From: Candidatus Poribacteria bacterium
GTDB taxonomy: Bacteria > Poribacteria > WGA-4E > WGA-3G
Direction: 5' to 3'
Assembly (NCBI GenBank): GCA_026702755.1
Contig: JAPPBX010000029.1
Coordinates: 1-64,000, forward strand
Length of the DNA stretch: 64,000 nucleotides
Shown here: one piece after another, positions 41,254 through 51,192 of the stretch
How the letters are laid out: every line of letters begins with the position of its first letter
Numbering within the stretch: position 1 is the first letter of the stretch
Notes under the pieces: model-generated
Database searches by the model: none
What the model was told of the DNA's origin: nothing
The model's input: only the letters and a program-made list of their open reading frames with translations
Position numbers and translations under genes: made by a program

Positions 41254-42300
41254 ATGAGTGAAACAAGAAAAGTTGTGATGATGAATGAGGCAGGACGTAT
41301 CTGGACAGAGGAGCAGGAAACGCCTGCACCGAAACCCGGACAGTTGTTGATTGAAGTTCGCGCCTCGATGGTAAGTCCTGGGACGGAACTCGGTGGTGTC
41401 AAACGACGGCGCGAGACTCCAGGTTCCGAAGTGCGACAGCGGCCATTCGGATATACCAACGCCGGTGTCGTTGTCGGTAAGGAAGGCGATTGCGATGAAT
41501 TTGAGATCGGCGATAGGGTGGCTGGTATGGGCGGTGGCTACGCACTCCACGCCACGTACGCTTGTGTACCGCACAACTTATGCGCGAAGGTTCCCGATGC
41601 TGTCGCTGATGAGGAAGCCGCTTCTATTCATCTTGCTGCAACGGCATTGCATGCCGTGCAACGCGGGCGTATCCGTATCGGTGAAAACGTTGTCGTCGCT
41701 GGACTGGGTATCGTTGGGCAATTTGCGTGCCAGATCGCCAAAACCGCGGGTGCTTACGTTATCGGTTTAGACCAGTTGCCGTTACGGATAGACATTGCTG
41801 AGAAAGCCGGTGTACACCGCGCGATAAACGTATCTGAAACGGACCCGATTCCCATCTCAACGGAATTCACCAACGGCTACGGCATGGATTGTGGGATTAT
41901 CGCCTTCGGTGGGGATGCGACGAGCGCGTTTCAGCAGATCCGAGCGATGCTGAAGACTGCACCGGATACACACAAAGTTGGACGGATTGTTATCGTTGGG
42001 GGCGCGAACATTACACACGGTTTCGCAGCAGGACTCGGCAATGTGGACGTTATCAGTGCTGCACGTACCGGACCCGGCTACCACGACGAGGATTATGAAC
42101 ACGGCGCGGATTATCCACCGGTGTTCGTCCCGTGGCCCACACAACGCAACTTGGAATTATCACTGCGGTTGATGTCCGAAGGCAAAATTCAGGTGAATCC
42201 TTTGATTACGGATGTTGTACCGATTGACCAAGCCGCTGAGGCATGTGAGAAATTAATCCAAACGCCGAATGAGGCGTTGGGTGTCGTCTTCTCAATGTAA
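41254..42300 (+). CDS. Medium-chain dehydrogenase/reductase family oxidoreductase
   Basis: The 348-residue MDR-superfamily protein has a GroES-like N-terminal half (PKPGQLLIEVRASMVSPGTELG) and a Rossmann half with VVVAGLGIVGQFACQIAK (about 145-162). It lacks the catalytic and structural zinc Cys sets of classical alcohol dehydrogenases, which points to the bi-domain oxidoreductase (BchC- or threonine-dehydrogenase-like) branch; substrate unknown. GGAGAATTATTT precedes the ATG. An imperfect hairpin (42305-42335) follows its stop and may end transcription. Confidence 0.8.
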   Translation: MSETRKVVMMNEAGRIWTEEQETPAPKPGQLLIEVRASMVSPGTELGGVKRRRETPGSEVRQRPFGYTNAGVVVGKEGDCDEFEIGDRVAGMGGGYALHATYACVPHNLCAKVPDAVADEEAASIHLAATALHAVQRGRIRIGENVVVAGLGIVGQFACQIAKTAGAYVIGLDQLPLRIDIAEKAGVHRAINVSETDPIPISTEFTNGYGMDCGIIAFGGDATSAFQQIRAMLKTAPDTHKVGRIVIVGGANITHGFAAGLGNVDVISAARTGPGYHDEDYEHGADYPPVFVPWPTQRNLELSLRLMSEGKIQVNPLITDVVPIDQAAEACEKLIQTPNEALGVVFSM

Positions 42301-42304
42301 TACC

Positions 42305-42381
42305 AAATCTGAAAAAATCGCATTTCAGAGATTTTGAAGCACTTATGAATGCCGCATATCCAAGGCGCAATGAATTGCGCC
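42305..42381. repeat. Imperfect hairpin plus REP-like hairpin
   Basis: AAATCTGAAA (42305-42314) pairs imperfectly with TTTCAGAGATTT (42323-42334), a possible terminator. Downstream GGCGCAAT (42364-42371) and ATTGCGCC (42374-42381) form a perfect 8-base hairpin followed by ACTACGAAC, typical of a short dispersed repeat. Confidence 0.55.
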
Positions 42382-42425
42382 ACTACGAACGGGTCTTTTG
42401 TTAAAGAAAGGTGATTATTCGGAAT

Positions 42426-43643
42426 ATGGAAATTAGGGGAGCGCGTGAATCAGAGTTAGAGCAGGTTGTTGAACTTTGCTGCATATCATTTAACCCCGAT
42501 GGACATGAACGCTATTGGCAGTATGTCAGAGGAGATAGCAGCTATAGGCTTCCGCAGACCCGTGTCGTTGTGGTGAACGACACGGTTGTATCAACCTTGC
42601 GCGTCTGGGAACGGCGGATGCAGGTCGGTGCATCCCTCGTAACAATGGGTGGCATCGGTGGTGTCTGTACCCATCCGAATTACCGCGGTGTCGGCTACGC
42701 GTCTGCCCTTATGCGCGATACAATCGACTATCTGCGGACAACGGGGTGTGATCTCGGCGTGCTGTTTACGATTATTCCAGAGACATTTTACCAGCGATTG
42801 GGATGGACATCTTTGCCGCTACACGGCTTCAATATAACGTACAACACCTCAACGCGCGAGACAGATTCATCGGGGTGGCAGGTAACCGATTTTAACTCAG
42901 AAACGGATTTGGACGCGGTTGCAGCACTGTACGATCTCACCAACGCCGAACAGAGCGGAACTATTGCCCGGACACGCGCCTATTGGGATATGGCACCCTC
43001 ACGCATCCGTGGCGTTCTTCCCACCGTCATTGCACATCAAAATGGACATATCGGTGGGTATCTCAACTATGAAATAGAAGGAAAGCGTGTTGAGGTGCGC
43101 GAAGTCGGATACGCACCCGATAATCCGCTGGTTTTGGATGCACTTGTATCCCATTTTTGGCAGACGTGTGAAGCACAAGGGGTTGAGGAAATAGGTGGTA
43201 GATTCCCTTCTCAGCATCCGTTTGCAGAACGCCTAATAGCAAGATGCAACGGTCGGGTAACCCCGACGGAATACACTGCGATGATGCTCTATGCTGTGCA
43301 CTTGCCAGTGCTTTTGCGCCGCCTTGTCGTCGGGTGGGAATCGCGAATTGCGGATGCTGAAGAGATGTTTCCACCGCTTGCTGTCAAACTGCCAGTTTTC
43401 AATAATCAACAGATAGTACTGCGGCACAATGCGGATGGCACACTCCAAATCGTTCCTGAAGATGCCGACGCAGTTGACTTGGGAGTTGATCTATCTGAAG
43501 CAGATTTTTGGCAACTCCTGTTCGGCGAAATAGGGTGGGAGCAGGTAAGCCCTGACGCTTTGGTCTCTCCAGAAATCTCGGCGTTCTTAGAGATGCTGTT
43601 TCCCAAACGCGATGTCATCTTCTGGGCTCCAGACCAGTATTAA
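42426..43643 (+). CDS. GNAT acetyltransferase, Eis-like
   Basis: The 405-residue protein has an N-terminal GNAT fold with acetyl-CoA loop VCTHPNYRGVGYASALM (about 79-95) and a second GNAT-like half, then a C-terminal SCP2-like region (about 300-405). This two-GNAT plus SCP2 arrangement is that of Eis-type enhanced-intracellular-survival acetyltransferases, which act on aminoglycosides or protein lysines. A GTG at 42411 is also in frame, but the ATG at 42426 with AAGGTGAT upstream is preferred. Downstream the cupin starts 16 bases later. Substrate is unknown. Confidence 0.8.
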   Translation: MEIRGARESELEQVVELCCISFNPDGHERYWQYVRGDSSYRLPQTRVVVVNDTVVSTLRVWERRMQVGASLVTMGGIGGVCTHPNYRGVGYASALMRDTIDYLRTTGCDLGVLFTIIPETFYQRLGWTSLPLHGFNITYNTSTRETDSSGWQVTDFNSETDLDAVAALYDLTNAEQSGTIARTRAYWDMAPSRIRGVLPTVIAHQNGHIGGYLNYEIEGKRVEVREVGYAPDNPLVLDALVSHFWQTCEAQGVEEIGGRFPSQHPFAERLIARCNGRVTPTEYTAMMLYAVHLPVLLRRLVVGWESRIADAEEMFPPLAVKLPVFNNQQIVLRHNADGTLQIVPEDADAVDLGVDLSEADFWQLLFGEIGWEQVSPDALVSPEISAFLEMLFPKRDVIFWAPDQY

Positions 43644-43658
43644 AAAAATGAGGAAAAA

Positions 43659-44042
43659 ATGAATATATCATTTGAAAGATCGTACAGACCTGTAGATCTA
43701 AATACATCATTGACGAAGTCATTTCCACTTGTGTCAATGGCTGAAAAACTCATGGAAGAAGCCGCATTCGCTACGTCAGGTCGATCCTCGCTGACACTCG
43801 CCCGTGGGGATGAACTCACTGTTGTTCTGGTTGTTTTGAAAGCCGGAACTACGCTTGAGGAGCACTCGGCACCTGCCGCTGCTGCCGTCATTACGCTTAG
43901 CGGAAGCATCATATTTACAACAAGTGCTGATAAAATAACGCTGGAACAAGGTGACGGTGTTACCTTTACAGACGACATCCTTCATAGTGTCTATGCGAGC
44001 GAAGATAGTGCGTTCCTCATTGTGATTGGCGGAAACAGTTAG
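43659..44042 (+). CDS. Small cupin-domain protein
   Basis: The 127-residue single cupin shows strand-rich VVLVVLKAGTTLEEHSAP (about 55-72) and GDGVTFTDDILHSVYASEDSAFL (about 97-119). The family metal-ligand pattern is partly present: Glu68-His69 in motif one and His109 in motif two. Typical cupins bind a metal or small ligand; function unknown. GAGGAA precedes the ATG. It lies between the GNAT gene and the methyltransferase, with gaps of 15 and 43 bases. Confidence 0.8.
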   Translation: MNISFERSYRPVDLNTSLTKSFPLVSMAEKLMEEAAFATSGRSSLTLARGDELTVVLVVLKAGTTLEEHSAPAAAAVITLSGSIIFTTSADKITLEQGDGVTFTDDILHSVYASEDSAFLIVIGGNS

Positions 44043-44085
44043 GTATCACACAACGGAACAGTGAAGACAGTACAGATATCCCGGG

Positions 44086-45024
44086 ATGGTTAGAAAGATG
44101 GAAAGGACGAGTAAAAACAATTCTGAGTCTCGAAAAGGTGGCACACAAACGAGCGCATTCGGAACGTCCGGCAGAATCAATCACGATGCCAGTGGATTTT
44201 ATGGGAGCAAGCTCTACGCCGATCAGGAGCCGCCGGAACCTGATGAGTGGATTGAAAACCCTATCTCTACTGAGAATCTTGATCGACTCTACTGTGCTTC
44301 CAGTGCACAGATGTCCGAAATCCCGGATGCAAGCGTCCACCTGATGGTTACATCCCCGCCTTACAATGCCAAAAAGGAATACGACGACGATCTATCGCTC
44401 GAAGAATATAGGGAACTCCTCTACGCGGTCTTTGCCGAAACCTACAAGAAATTGGTTACCGGCGGTAGGGCGTGTATTAATATCGCCAACTTAGGGAGGA
44501 AACCCTACATCCCACTGCATAGTTACATCATAGAGGATATGTTAGCGATAGGTTACTACATGCGGGGTGAAATCATCTGGGATAAAGCCTCAAGTGCAGG
44601 TAGCTCAACGGCGTGGGGGAGTTGGTTATCGGCGGCAAACCCGGTGTTGAGAGACGTTCATGAATATATCCTCGTCTTCTCTAAGGACTCGTTCTCCCGA
44701 AAACGCAACGGTAAAGAGAATTCTATTCGCAAAGAAGATTTCTTGGAGTGGACAAAAAGCGTTTGGGATTTTCCTGCCGTTTCAGCCAAACGTATCGGTC
44801 ATCCCGCCCCATTTCCCGAAGAACTTCCACACCGGTTAATTCAACTCTATACCTTTGTTGATGATATTGTCTTGGATCCGTTCTGTGGCAGCGGCACAAC
44901 GTGCTTAAGTGCCTTGAAATCGGGAAGGCACTATATCGGATACGACATTGAAGAGAAATATATAAAACTGGCAAACGAGCGGATCCAGCAATATACCGAT
45001 CAGCCGCGTTTACCAGTTCTTTAA
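44086..45024 (+). CDS. Site-specific DNA methyltransferase (beta class, orphan)
   Basis: The 312-residue amino-methyltransferase has motif IV S-P-P-Y-N (90-94), an order with catalytic motif before motif I DPFCGSGTT (about 264-272), and GYDIEEKYIKLA near the end. S-P-P-Y is often seen in N4-cytosine enzymes, though N6-adenine is possible. The N-terminus includes SGRINHDASGFYGSKLYAD, a feature of a widespread solitary-methyltransferase group. No endonuclease gene lies beside it. The start may be the ATG at 44086 or the one at 44098; neither has a strong Shine-Dalgarno. It ends 113 bases before a convergent fucosidase gene. Confidence 0.85.
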   Translation: MVRKMERTSKNNSESRKGGTQTSAFGTSGRINHDASGFYGSKLYADQEPPEPDEWIENPISTENLDRLYCASSAQMSEIPDASVHLMVTSPPYNAKKEYDDDLSLEEYRELLYAVFAETYKKLVTGGRACINIANLGRKPYIPLHSYIIEDMLAIGYYMRGEIIWDKASSAGSSTAWGSWLSAANPVLRDVHEYILVFSKDSFSRKRNGKENSIRKEDFLEWTKSVWDFPAVSAKRIGHPAPFPEELPHRLIQLYTFVDDIVLDPFCGSGTTCLSALKSGRHYIGYDIEEKYIKLANERIQQYTDQPRLPVL

Positions 45025-45117
45025 CGATTGGACTTTTATTCTGCTCTCATCTGAAACCGGTAATGTGTCGAAATGAAGATTAAAAAATTAATCGGTTAAT
45101 TTATTCGCGAAGTCCGT

Positions 45118-45135
45118 TGCGGTTAGGAGACCGCA
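45118..45135. repeat. Hairpin at 3' end of fucosidase gene
   Basis: TGCGGT (45118-45123) pairs with ACCGCA (45130-45135) around TAGGAG, two bases from the reverse-strand stop of the fucosidase. It belongs to the REP-like class seen elsewhere in the window and may double as transcript-end protection. Confidence 0.5.
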
Positions 45136-45136
45136 C

Positions 45137-47470
45137 CTACCGAGCCTGGGTGGAAGACGAAAGAACTAAAATTGCATACCTTTTCCCTGCTTCGGTTTTA
45201 AACCTCACAACCGAGTCCGATTGTTCTGTATCAACCGGTGCGCCATCACACGTTACCGAGACAGTGCCATCTGTCCGTAGCGTGCAGTCTCGCCCAAGCG
45301 AGGAATAAAGTTTCGCTTCGGTGAGTTGCCCATTTTCCCATGTCATCTCCACCTCAAAACCACCACGGGCACGTAATCCTTTGACGCTTCCAGTGCCCCA
45401 CGCCTTTGGAAGTGCAGGCAGCAGGTGAACCTCTCCTGCATGGCTTTGAAGCAACATCTCCGCGATGCCGGAGGTGCCGCCGAAATTGCCATCGATCTGG
45501 AAGGGAGGGTGTGTATCGAAAAGGTTCGTCAAAGTGCATTTCGCCAGAAGTGCTTGGAGGTGGGTATATGCCTCCTCAGCATCCTCAAGTCGTGCCCAGA
45601 AGTTGACAAGCCACGCACGGCTCCATCCTGTATGTCCGCCGCCGTGCGCCAATCGATATTCTAACGATTTTCTTGCTGCTGCCGCCAACTCTGGTGTTCC
45701 ACGCAGCGTAATCTGGCAGCTCGGATGGAGAGCATACATGTGAGACATGTGTCGGTGCCCCGGTTCCGGTTCGTCGTAGTCAAACACCCACTCCTGTAAC
45801 CGTCCCGTTTTCTCGCTAATCTGAAGCGGTGCGAGTCGTTCCAGCGCGGAAACCAGCTCGGTGCGGAATTCAGCATCACCGCCGAGGACATCGATGCTGG
45901 CGATGCAGTTGGTGAAAAGTTCATGGATAATTTCGAGATCTATGGTGGCGGCATAAGTAAAGAGGGAACGCGTGCCGTCAGGTTTCAGGAAGCTGTTTTC
46001 TGGTGAGTGTGACGGATTCGTGACGAGTTTTCCAGCAAAAGGCGTGCCTTCCGGTGCTTCAATAAGGAAGTCGAGCATGAAACGGGCTGCGCCTTTCATG
46101 AGTGGATACCCTTGTTCAATAAGAAAGTCCTTATCACCGCCGAACAGGTAGTGTTCCCATACATGTTCACATAACCACGCAGCACCCACAGGTGAGATAC
46201 CCCAAATACCGTCAGCGGGCGTTGTGAAACCCCAAATGTCGGAGAGGTGGTGAACGACCCAGCCATCAGCACCGTAATGGATTTTTGCTGTCCGGTTCCC
46301 CGGTTCAACGAGCGTGTCCATGTAATCGAACAGCGGTAGGTGGCACTCTGAGAGGTTACAGACTTCAGGAACCCAATAGTTCATCTGAAGGTTGATATTG
46401 GTATGGAAATCGCTGTTCCAAGGTGCGTTCATGTGCTCATTCCAGATGCCTTGCAAATTCGCAGGCAGACATCCCGGTCGCGAGCTTCCCATCATCAGGT
46501 AGCGTCCGTATTGAAAATAAAGTGTGATAAGTGCTGGATCTGACGCACCTGCTTTTACTGCGTCTAAGCGTTCGTCAGTAGGAAGGTTTGCCGCGTCGGT
46601 AGAACCGAGATCGATATCTACCCGTTGGAAGAGGGATTGATGCTCAGCAATATGGTCTGCTCGAATTGTAGCGTAAGACTTGGTCTCAATATCTGCAAGA
46701 TAATTTTCACAAAGTGCGTGCGGGTTTCCACTCGCATCTGTCTGGTTTACGTAACTCGTCGCAGCGGCGAGCAAGAGTGTTACAGCGTTTGCACCTCGCA
46801 CAGAAAGCCGATCGCCTTCCGATTGCTCTTCTCCACTCTCAAAATACATCTGTAGATAAGCCGAAAAGTGCATGCCGTTGTCGCCGCACTGCCCGTCAAG
46901 CCGAAGGATATTCGCAGCAATTGCTTCGACGGTGGCATCCTGTTCTCGTGTCATCGTCACGTCGAAAGTGAGTTGTCCTACCGTATCGGATTCAATTCTT
47001 ATAACAATAAGATTGTCCACTGCCGTTACGAAAATTTCTCTGCTAAAATTGACAGTGCCGTGCCGATAGGTCGTCCGAGCGATGCCTGTATCTAAATCTA
47101 ATTCTCGACGGTATTCAGTAGGGTCGCCATCATGCTCGAATTCCAAAAACAGATCGCCTAAGGATTGATAGGATTTGATACGCTCTGGTACGCCGAGCAT
47201 CGTCTCGCCAGCAAGCTGAGTCGCTTCTTCGTTTTTATCGTCAAAGAGCAACTGCTGGACTTTCGGGAGTGCTTCTAAAGCCTTCGGGTTGTTGGTATCA
47301 CGAGGACCACCGTCCCAAAGGGTTTCCTCGTTAAGTTGGATACGTTCTTGTTTAACACCACCAAACACCATAGCACCAAGCCGTCCGTTGCCGACAGGTA
47401 ATGCATCTGTCCATGCTTGGGCTGGTTTCTGATACCATAAAACGAGATTATTTATATTTGTGTTCGTCAT
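45137..47470 (-). CDS. GH95 alpha-L-fucosidase
   Basis: The 777-residue protein fits family GH95 (alpha-1,2-L-fucosidase type) along its length. It has [15 protein letters not shown] near the start, [19 protein letters not shown] (about 341-359, Asn residues that activate water), [10 protein letters not shown] (about 488-497, candidate acid Glu) and [18 protein letters not shown] (about 680-697, Asp). It has no signal peptide at the start chosen (GGAGGGCGA before the ATG), so it may act in the cytoplasm or leave by another route. It would remove terminal fucose (or galactose) from glycans. It faces a convergent methyltransferase gene and follows an ankyrin-repeat gene. Confidence 0.88.
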   Translation of the reverse strand: MTNTNINNLVLWYQKPAQAWTDALPVGNGRLGAMVFGGVKQERIQLNEETLWDGGPRDTNNPKALEALPKVQQLLFDDKNEEATQLAGETMLGVPERIKSYQSLGDLFLEFEHDGDPTEYRRELDLDTGIARTTYRHGTVNFSREIFVTAVDNLIVIRIESDTVGQLTFDVTMTREQDATVEAIAANILRLDGQCGDNGMHFSAYLQMYFESGEEQSEGDRLSVRGANAVTLLLAAATSYVNQTDASGNPHALCENYLADIETKSYATIRADHIAEHQSLFQRVDIDLGSTDAANLPTDERLDAVKAGASDPALITLYFQYGRYLMMGSSRPGCLPANLQGIWNEHMNAPWNSDFHTNINLQMNYWVPEVCNLSECHLPLFDYMDTLVEPGNRTAKIHYGADGWVVHHLSDIWGFTTPADGIWGISPVGAAWLCEHVWEHYLFGGDKDFLIEQGYPLMKGAARFMLDFLIEAPEGTPFAGKLVTNPSHSPENSFLKPDGTRSLFTYAATIDLEIIHELFTNCIASIDVLGGDAEFRTELVSALERLAPLQISEKTGRLQEWVFDYDEPEPGHRHMSHMYALHPSCQITLRGTPELAAAARKSLEYRLAHGGGHTGWSRAWLVNFWARLEDAEEAYTHLQALLAKCTLTNLFDTHPPFQIDGNFGGTSGIAEMLLQSHAGEVHLLPALPKAWGTGSVKGLRARGGFEVEMTWENGQLTEAKLYSSLGRDCTLRTDGTVSVTCDGAPVDTEQSDSVVRFKTEAGKRYAILVLSSSTQAR

Positions 47471-47555
47471 TCGCCCTCCATCATGTTAAAAAAATTCGAC
47501 ATTTACTTTTCCGCGCTCATGATGTAATACCCTTTACTATCTGGATGGAAGACAA

Positions 47556-48494
47556 TCACCCTATCCATCCTCTTCGCTCTCGGTGACCGCATAGCACCTT
47601 CACTGTCTCATGTGCTTTTTTCTCTGCCGCAATATGCAAGGGGGTATGACCTTTATCATTCTTCGCACTGGTATCAGCACCATTTTTTAACAACACGACT
47701 GCTGTCTCGTATGCATTGTACTGTGCCGCGATATGTAAAGGCGTATTGCCCTTTTCGTCTTTCGTGTTAACATCAGCACCATTTTCTAACAGCACCACTG
47801 CTACTTCAGAAGTATCATCCTCCGCCGTAATGTGCAAGGGGGTATGACCTTTATTATTCTTCGCGTTGGCATCAGCACCCCTTCCGAGTAGGGCAGCCGT
47901 TGTTTCATAAGCGTTACGCCACGCTGCCCAATGCAGGAGGGTATAGCCAGATTTATTCCTCGGGTTGACTTCCGTTTTGTTTTCCAGTGCTGCCCCTTCC
48001 ACCTCATAGACATTGTGCCATGCTGCCCAGTGGAGCGGCGTATCGCCATCTTCATTCTTCACGTTGACATCAGCACCATTTTCTAACAATACGACTGCTG
48101 TCTCATGCCCATTGTTCCATGCGCTCCAATGTAAAGGTGTAAAATCCTTGTCGTTCTTGGCATTGGCATCAGCACCGTTTTCTAATAGCACCACTGCTGC
48201 TTCAGAAGCATTGTGCCATGCCGCCCAGTGCAAGGCCGGATACCCATATTTGTCCTTCGCGTTGACATCAGCACCATTTTCTAATAACGCTGCTACTGCT
48301 TCAGAAGCATTGTCTCGCGCTGCGTCATGCAACGAGGTGTAGCCAAGTTTGACCACACGCGCAACTGATGAATTGGTACCCGATCCTAAAGTCCTTCCAA
48401 CGACCTTATCGCGATCTTCAGGACGCGAATCGGGCGGTTTGTCAACTGTGGTTCCAAATTCCGACGTATCGGATACATCTTGTTGCTTACACAC
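47556..48494 (-). CDS. Ankyrin-repeat protein
   Basis: The 312-residue protein is almost wholly ankyrin repeats: about eight of the 33-residue unit (x-G-x-T-P-L-H-x-A-A...LLENGADVNAKN), the last partial, after a 50-residue polar N-terminus. It has no signal peptide. The start is a GTG with AAGGAGGT seven bases upstream. The fourth repeat is degenerate (LENKTEVNPRN). Ankyrin repeats mediate protein binding; in symbionts they can interfere with host phagocytosis, but secretion is not shown here. Repeats are near copies, prone to recombination. Confidence 0.88.
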   Translation of the reverse strand: MCKQQDVSDTSEFGTTVDKPPDSRPEDRDKVVGRTLGSGTNSSVARVVKLGYTSLHDAARDNASEAVAALLENGADVNAKDKYGYPALHWAAWHNASEAAVVLLENGADANAKNDKDFTPLHWSAWNNGHETAVVLLENGADVNVKNEDGDTPLHWAAWHNVYEVEGAALENKTEVNPRNKSGYTLLHWAAWRNAYETTAALLGRGADANAKNNKGHTPLHITAEDDTSEVAVVLLENGADVNTKDEKGNTPLHIAAQYNAYETAVVLLKNGADTSAKNDKGHTPLHIAAEKKAHETVKVLCGHRERRGWIG

Positions 48495-48621
48495 AATACC
48501 AACCTCCTTTTTTAGGGTAGGATTCTGTCATTTAACCATCGTGCTGACCAAGCACACCTAACAGAAAAGTCTATACGTTTTTTTCATTTGCTATAAGTGT
48601 AACATGTACCGCACAAAAATA

Positions 48622-49902
48622 CTATAACCTTTGCCATGGCATACTGCCTGCTTGCTGGATTTCCGCCTGAAATATTTGACCCATTTCTCTGAAAAGGTCC
48701 TTTTGTGTCGAGGCACCGTTCGTCGTTTCCAACGGATCACTTGATAAGTCGTAGAGTTCTAACGGTTCAAAGGGGCTGTTATGTAACAACTTAATGTCCT
48801 CACGCCGGACCGCGTGTTGGGATTCCCCAAGAAACCTTTGACCGCCTTCTCTTCGCAGCCAGTAAAGGATGCGCTCAGAGAAATTCTGCTGTTCTCCTTG
48901 GAGGGTTTGCCAGATTGAACGTCCTTCAATATCGTCTGGAATCGGCGCGCCGGCGACCTCACACACCGTTGGGAAGAAATCCATGAGCAGCGCAACCTGA
49001 TCGGTAATGTGTCCTTCAGGGATATGTCCGGGCCACATCGCGCATGTTGGAACTCGGATGCCGCCTTCGTACATTTCTCCCTTTTGCCCACGCAGCGGAC
49101 CGTTGTGTGCTCCGACATCCATTGATCCGCCGTTGTCAGAGGTGTAGATAACGAGTGTATTGGACAACTGATCGGTTTCTGCAAGTGTATCAAGCACACG
49201 TCCAATGCCAGCATCCATGTGTTCAACGAGAGCGATGTATTTGGCGCGTTGTGGTGATATATCCGGCTCACGTTCCTGCACCCGCGCAATCCATTCGTCA
49301 GGCGGTTGGATCGGCGTATGCGGGGCGTTGTAGGCAAGATATAGGAAAAAAGGTTCGGACGATTGGGCTTGCGCACGAATGAAGTCCATACTCCATTCTG
49401 TAAAGAGATCTGTGGCGTGTCCTCTCGGATCAATGGTGTCAAAACCTTGCCGCATGTAATTTATATCGTGTCGGAGGTGTGTATAGTAGTCGTCCATCAT
49501 ATCGCCGAGGAAACCGTGAAAATGATCGAATCCGCGTTTGCACGGGTGGTTCTCCGGTTCAAGCCCGAGGTGCCATTTGCCAATGAGTGCAGTCCGATAA
49601 TCCTTCTGTTTTAAAACTGAAGGGAGTGTAGCAGTGTCTTGTTGAAAGTACCCCCAACTGTTTTCTGGGTGCGTGCGGATTACCCCTGGCACGCCAACTC
49701 TGTCCGGGTAGCGTCCAGTCATAAGGGAGGCTCTGCTAGGGGAGCAGACAGAGGAATTCGCATAAAATTTAGTGAACAGCGTCCCTTCTGCAGCAATCCG
49801 ATCAATATTTGGGGTTTGAATTGATGGACCACCGTGTACGGAAATATCACCATAACCGTGATCGTCCGCGAGAACGAGGAGGACGTTAGGCAATTTTGTC
49901 AT
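48622..49902 (-). CDS. Sulfatase (formylglycine type)
   Basis: The 426-residue arylsulfatase-family enzyme has Cys53 in the C-S-P-S-R motif (SSVCSPSRASLMTGRY) that becomes formylglycine, metal residues Asp13 and Asp14 (LADDHG), GKWHLG (Lys in the active site) and the Asp-Asn pair in YTSDNGGS (about 252-259). Oxidised by a formylglycine-generating enzyme encoded elsewhere, it would cleave sulfate esters of polysaccharides or other compounds. No signal peptide is visible. GGAGAAATT precedes the ATG. It neighbours the fucosidase and TPR genes and fits sulfated-fucan degradation, though the exact substrate is unknown. Confidence 0.9.
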   Translation of the reverse strand: MTKLPNVLLVLADDHGYGDISVHGGPSIQTPNIDRIAAEGTLFTKFYANSSVCSPSRASLMTGRYPDRVGVPGVIRTHPENSWGYFQQDTATLPSVLKQKDYRTALIGKWHLGLEPENHPCKRGFDHFHGFLGDMMDDYYTHLRHDINYMRQGFDTIDPRGHATDLFTEWSMDFIRAQAQSSEPFFLYLAYNAPHTPIQPPDEWIARVQEREPDISPQRAKYIALVEHMDAGIGRVLDTLAETDQLSNTLVIYTSDNGGSMDVGAHNGPLRGQKGEMYEGGIRVPTCAMWPGHIPEGHITDQVALLMDFFPTVCEVAGAPIPDDIEGRSIWQTLQGEQQNFSERILYWLRREGGQRFLGESQHAVRREDIKLLHNSPFEPLELYDLSSDPLETTNGASTQKDLFREMGQIFQAEIQQAGSMPWQRL

Positions 49903-49958
49903 AATTTCTCCGTCAGTATATTATATCGTGAAGTGTATAGTAATACAATGTTAATTTT

Positions 49959-51107
49959 TCAATTCACGAACTCGCACCATACAGCAGGAACCCCTACTGG
50001 CGAACCAATTGGCGAAGTTTGGAGTTCTAACGCATCTATGTTCTTCAAACTATCGGTTACTATCGATAGATTGGTGTGTGCCTCTTGCAGGTCTTCTGCT
50101 TCAATCGCCGCCTTGAATTCTGCGATTGCAGCATCGCGTTTGCCTTGTTGATAGTAGGCGATCCCCAGATTGTTGCGTGCTTCAGCCATCGCACCAGCTC
50201 TCCTATACGCAGCAATAGCCTCTTCAACTTTGCCTTGGTGGGAGTAGGTAATTCCGAGATTCGTGTTTGCTTCTGGGGAATCTGGGGCACTGTGGAGGAC
50301 GCCTTTTAAAAGGACCTTTGCTTCATCAAACCTATTTTGACAGATGTAGACGAAGGCGAGATTGATTTGCACTTCCACTGAATCCGGTGCCATATCAAGT
50401 GCTTCTTTATGCAACGTTATCGCCTCATCGTGTTTTCCCTGCCAACTATAGACCAGTCCAAGATTTGTATGTGGCTCTTCACCGCCGTCGTTCTCAATTG
50501 AAGTCTTGAACGCATCAATAGCACGCTCAAGTTTTCCTTGAAAGAGATAGACAAGTCCGAGGTTGTTGTGGGATTCCGCGAGGGTGGGATCGGTTTCAAG
50601 TGCCTTTCGGTAAAGTGCAATTGCCTCATCAAACCGTCCTTGCCAACTATAAATCAGTCCAAGATTCAGTTTCGCTTCTCCGCCATCACCGAGTCGAATT
50701 GCCTTTTCTGAGGCAGTTATAGCAGCGTCCAGTTTTCCTTGTGAGATGTAGACGAACCCTAAGTTTGTGTATGCTTCAGCAGAATCTGGGTTGCACTGAA
50801 GGGCTGTCTCAAACGATTGAATTGCTTCTTCAAGTTGTCCTTGCCACGCATAAACGACACCGAGATTAATGTGAGGTGCTGAAAGATTTGGATCAAGGTG
50901 ACGAGCTTTGAGGTGTAAGATGATCGCTGCATCCAGTTCGCCTTCCCAACAGCGCAAAGCACCCAAATTGGTGTGTGGTGCTGCCAGATCGGGTGCAAGG
51001 CGAATTGCTTTATTTAGGGCAACTTTTGCTTCCTCAAGCCTTCCGTGATCAATATCGTCATACGCCTGACGATTTAACTCTCGTGCACGCTCAATATGCT
51101 CAGTCAT
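49959..51107 (-). CDS. TPR-repeat protein
   Basis: The 382-residue protein consists of about ten tetratricopeptide repeats (AxxxNLGxxYxxQGxxxEAIxxxxxAL pattern) from residue 10 to the end. The ATG at 51107 has AAGGAAGACAGC upstream; an ATG at 51155 adds 16 residues without such a site. It has no signal peptide or membrane segment. TPR proteins scaffold complexes; the partner is unknown. It lies between the sulfatase and the LamG pair on the same strand. Confidence 0.88.
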   Translation of the reverse strand: MTEHIERARELNRQAYDDIDHGRLEEAKVALNKAIRLAPDLAAPHTNLGALRCWEGELDAAIILHLKARHLDPNLSAPHINLGVVYAWQGQLEEAIQSFETALQCNPDSAEAYTNLGFVYISQGKLDAAITASEKAIRLGDGGEAKLNLGLIYSWQGRFDEAIALYRKALETDPTLAESHNNLGLVYLFQGKLERAIDAFKTSIENDGGEEPHTNLGLVYSWQGKHDEAITLHKEALDMAPDSVEVQINLAFVYICQNRFDEAKVLLKGVLHSAPDSPEANTNLGITYSHQGKVEEAIAAYRRAGAMAEARNNLGIAYYQQGKRDAAIAEFKAAIEAEDLQEAHTNLSIVTDSLKNIDALELQTSPIGSPVGVPAVWCEFVN

Positions 51108-51142
51108 GCTGTCTTCCTTACAGCAACCATCCACAAAATGAA

Positions 51143-51176
51143 TGCAGCCAGTCATTCGGGTAACACACCGGCTGCA
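51143..51176 (-). terminator. Hairpin after LamG gene
   Basis: On the minus strand TGCAGCC and GGCTGCA form a 7-base stem around a 20-base loop, followed by a short T-rich stretch, 17 bases past the LamG stop. The large loop makes this a weak terminator candidate. Confidence 0.4.
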
Positions 51177-51192
51177 CTCGGTTTACCGTAGT

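Noticed and set aside
42411-42425. GTG start for the GNAT gene
   Set aside because: A GTG at 42411 would add five residues; the ATG at 42426 has AAGGTGAT at suitable spacing.
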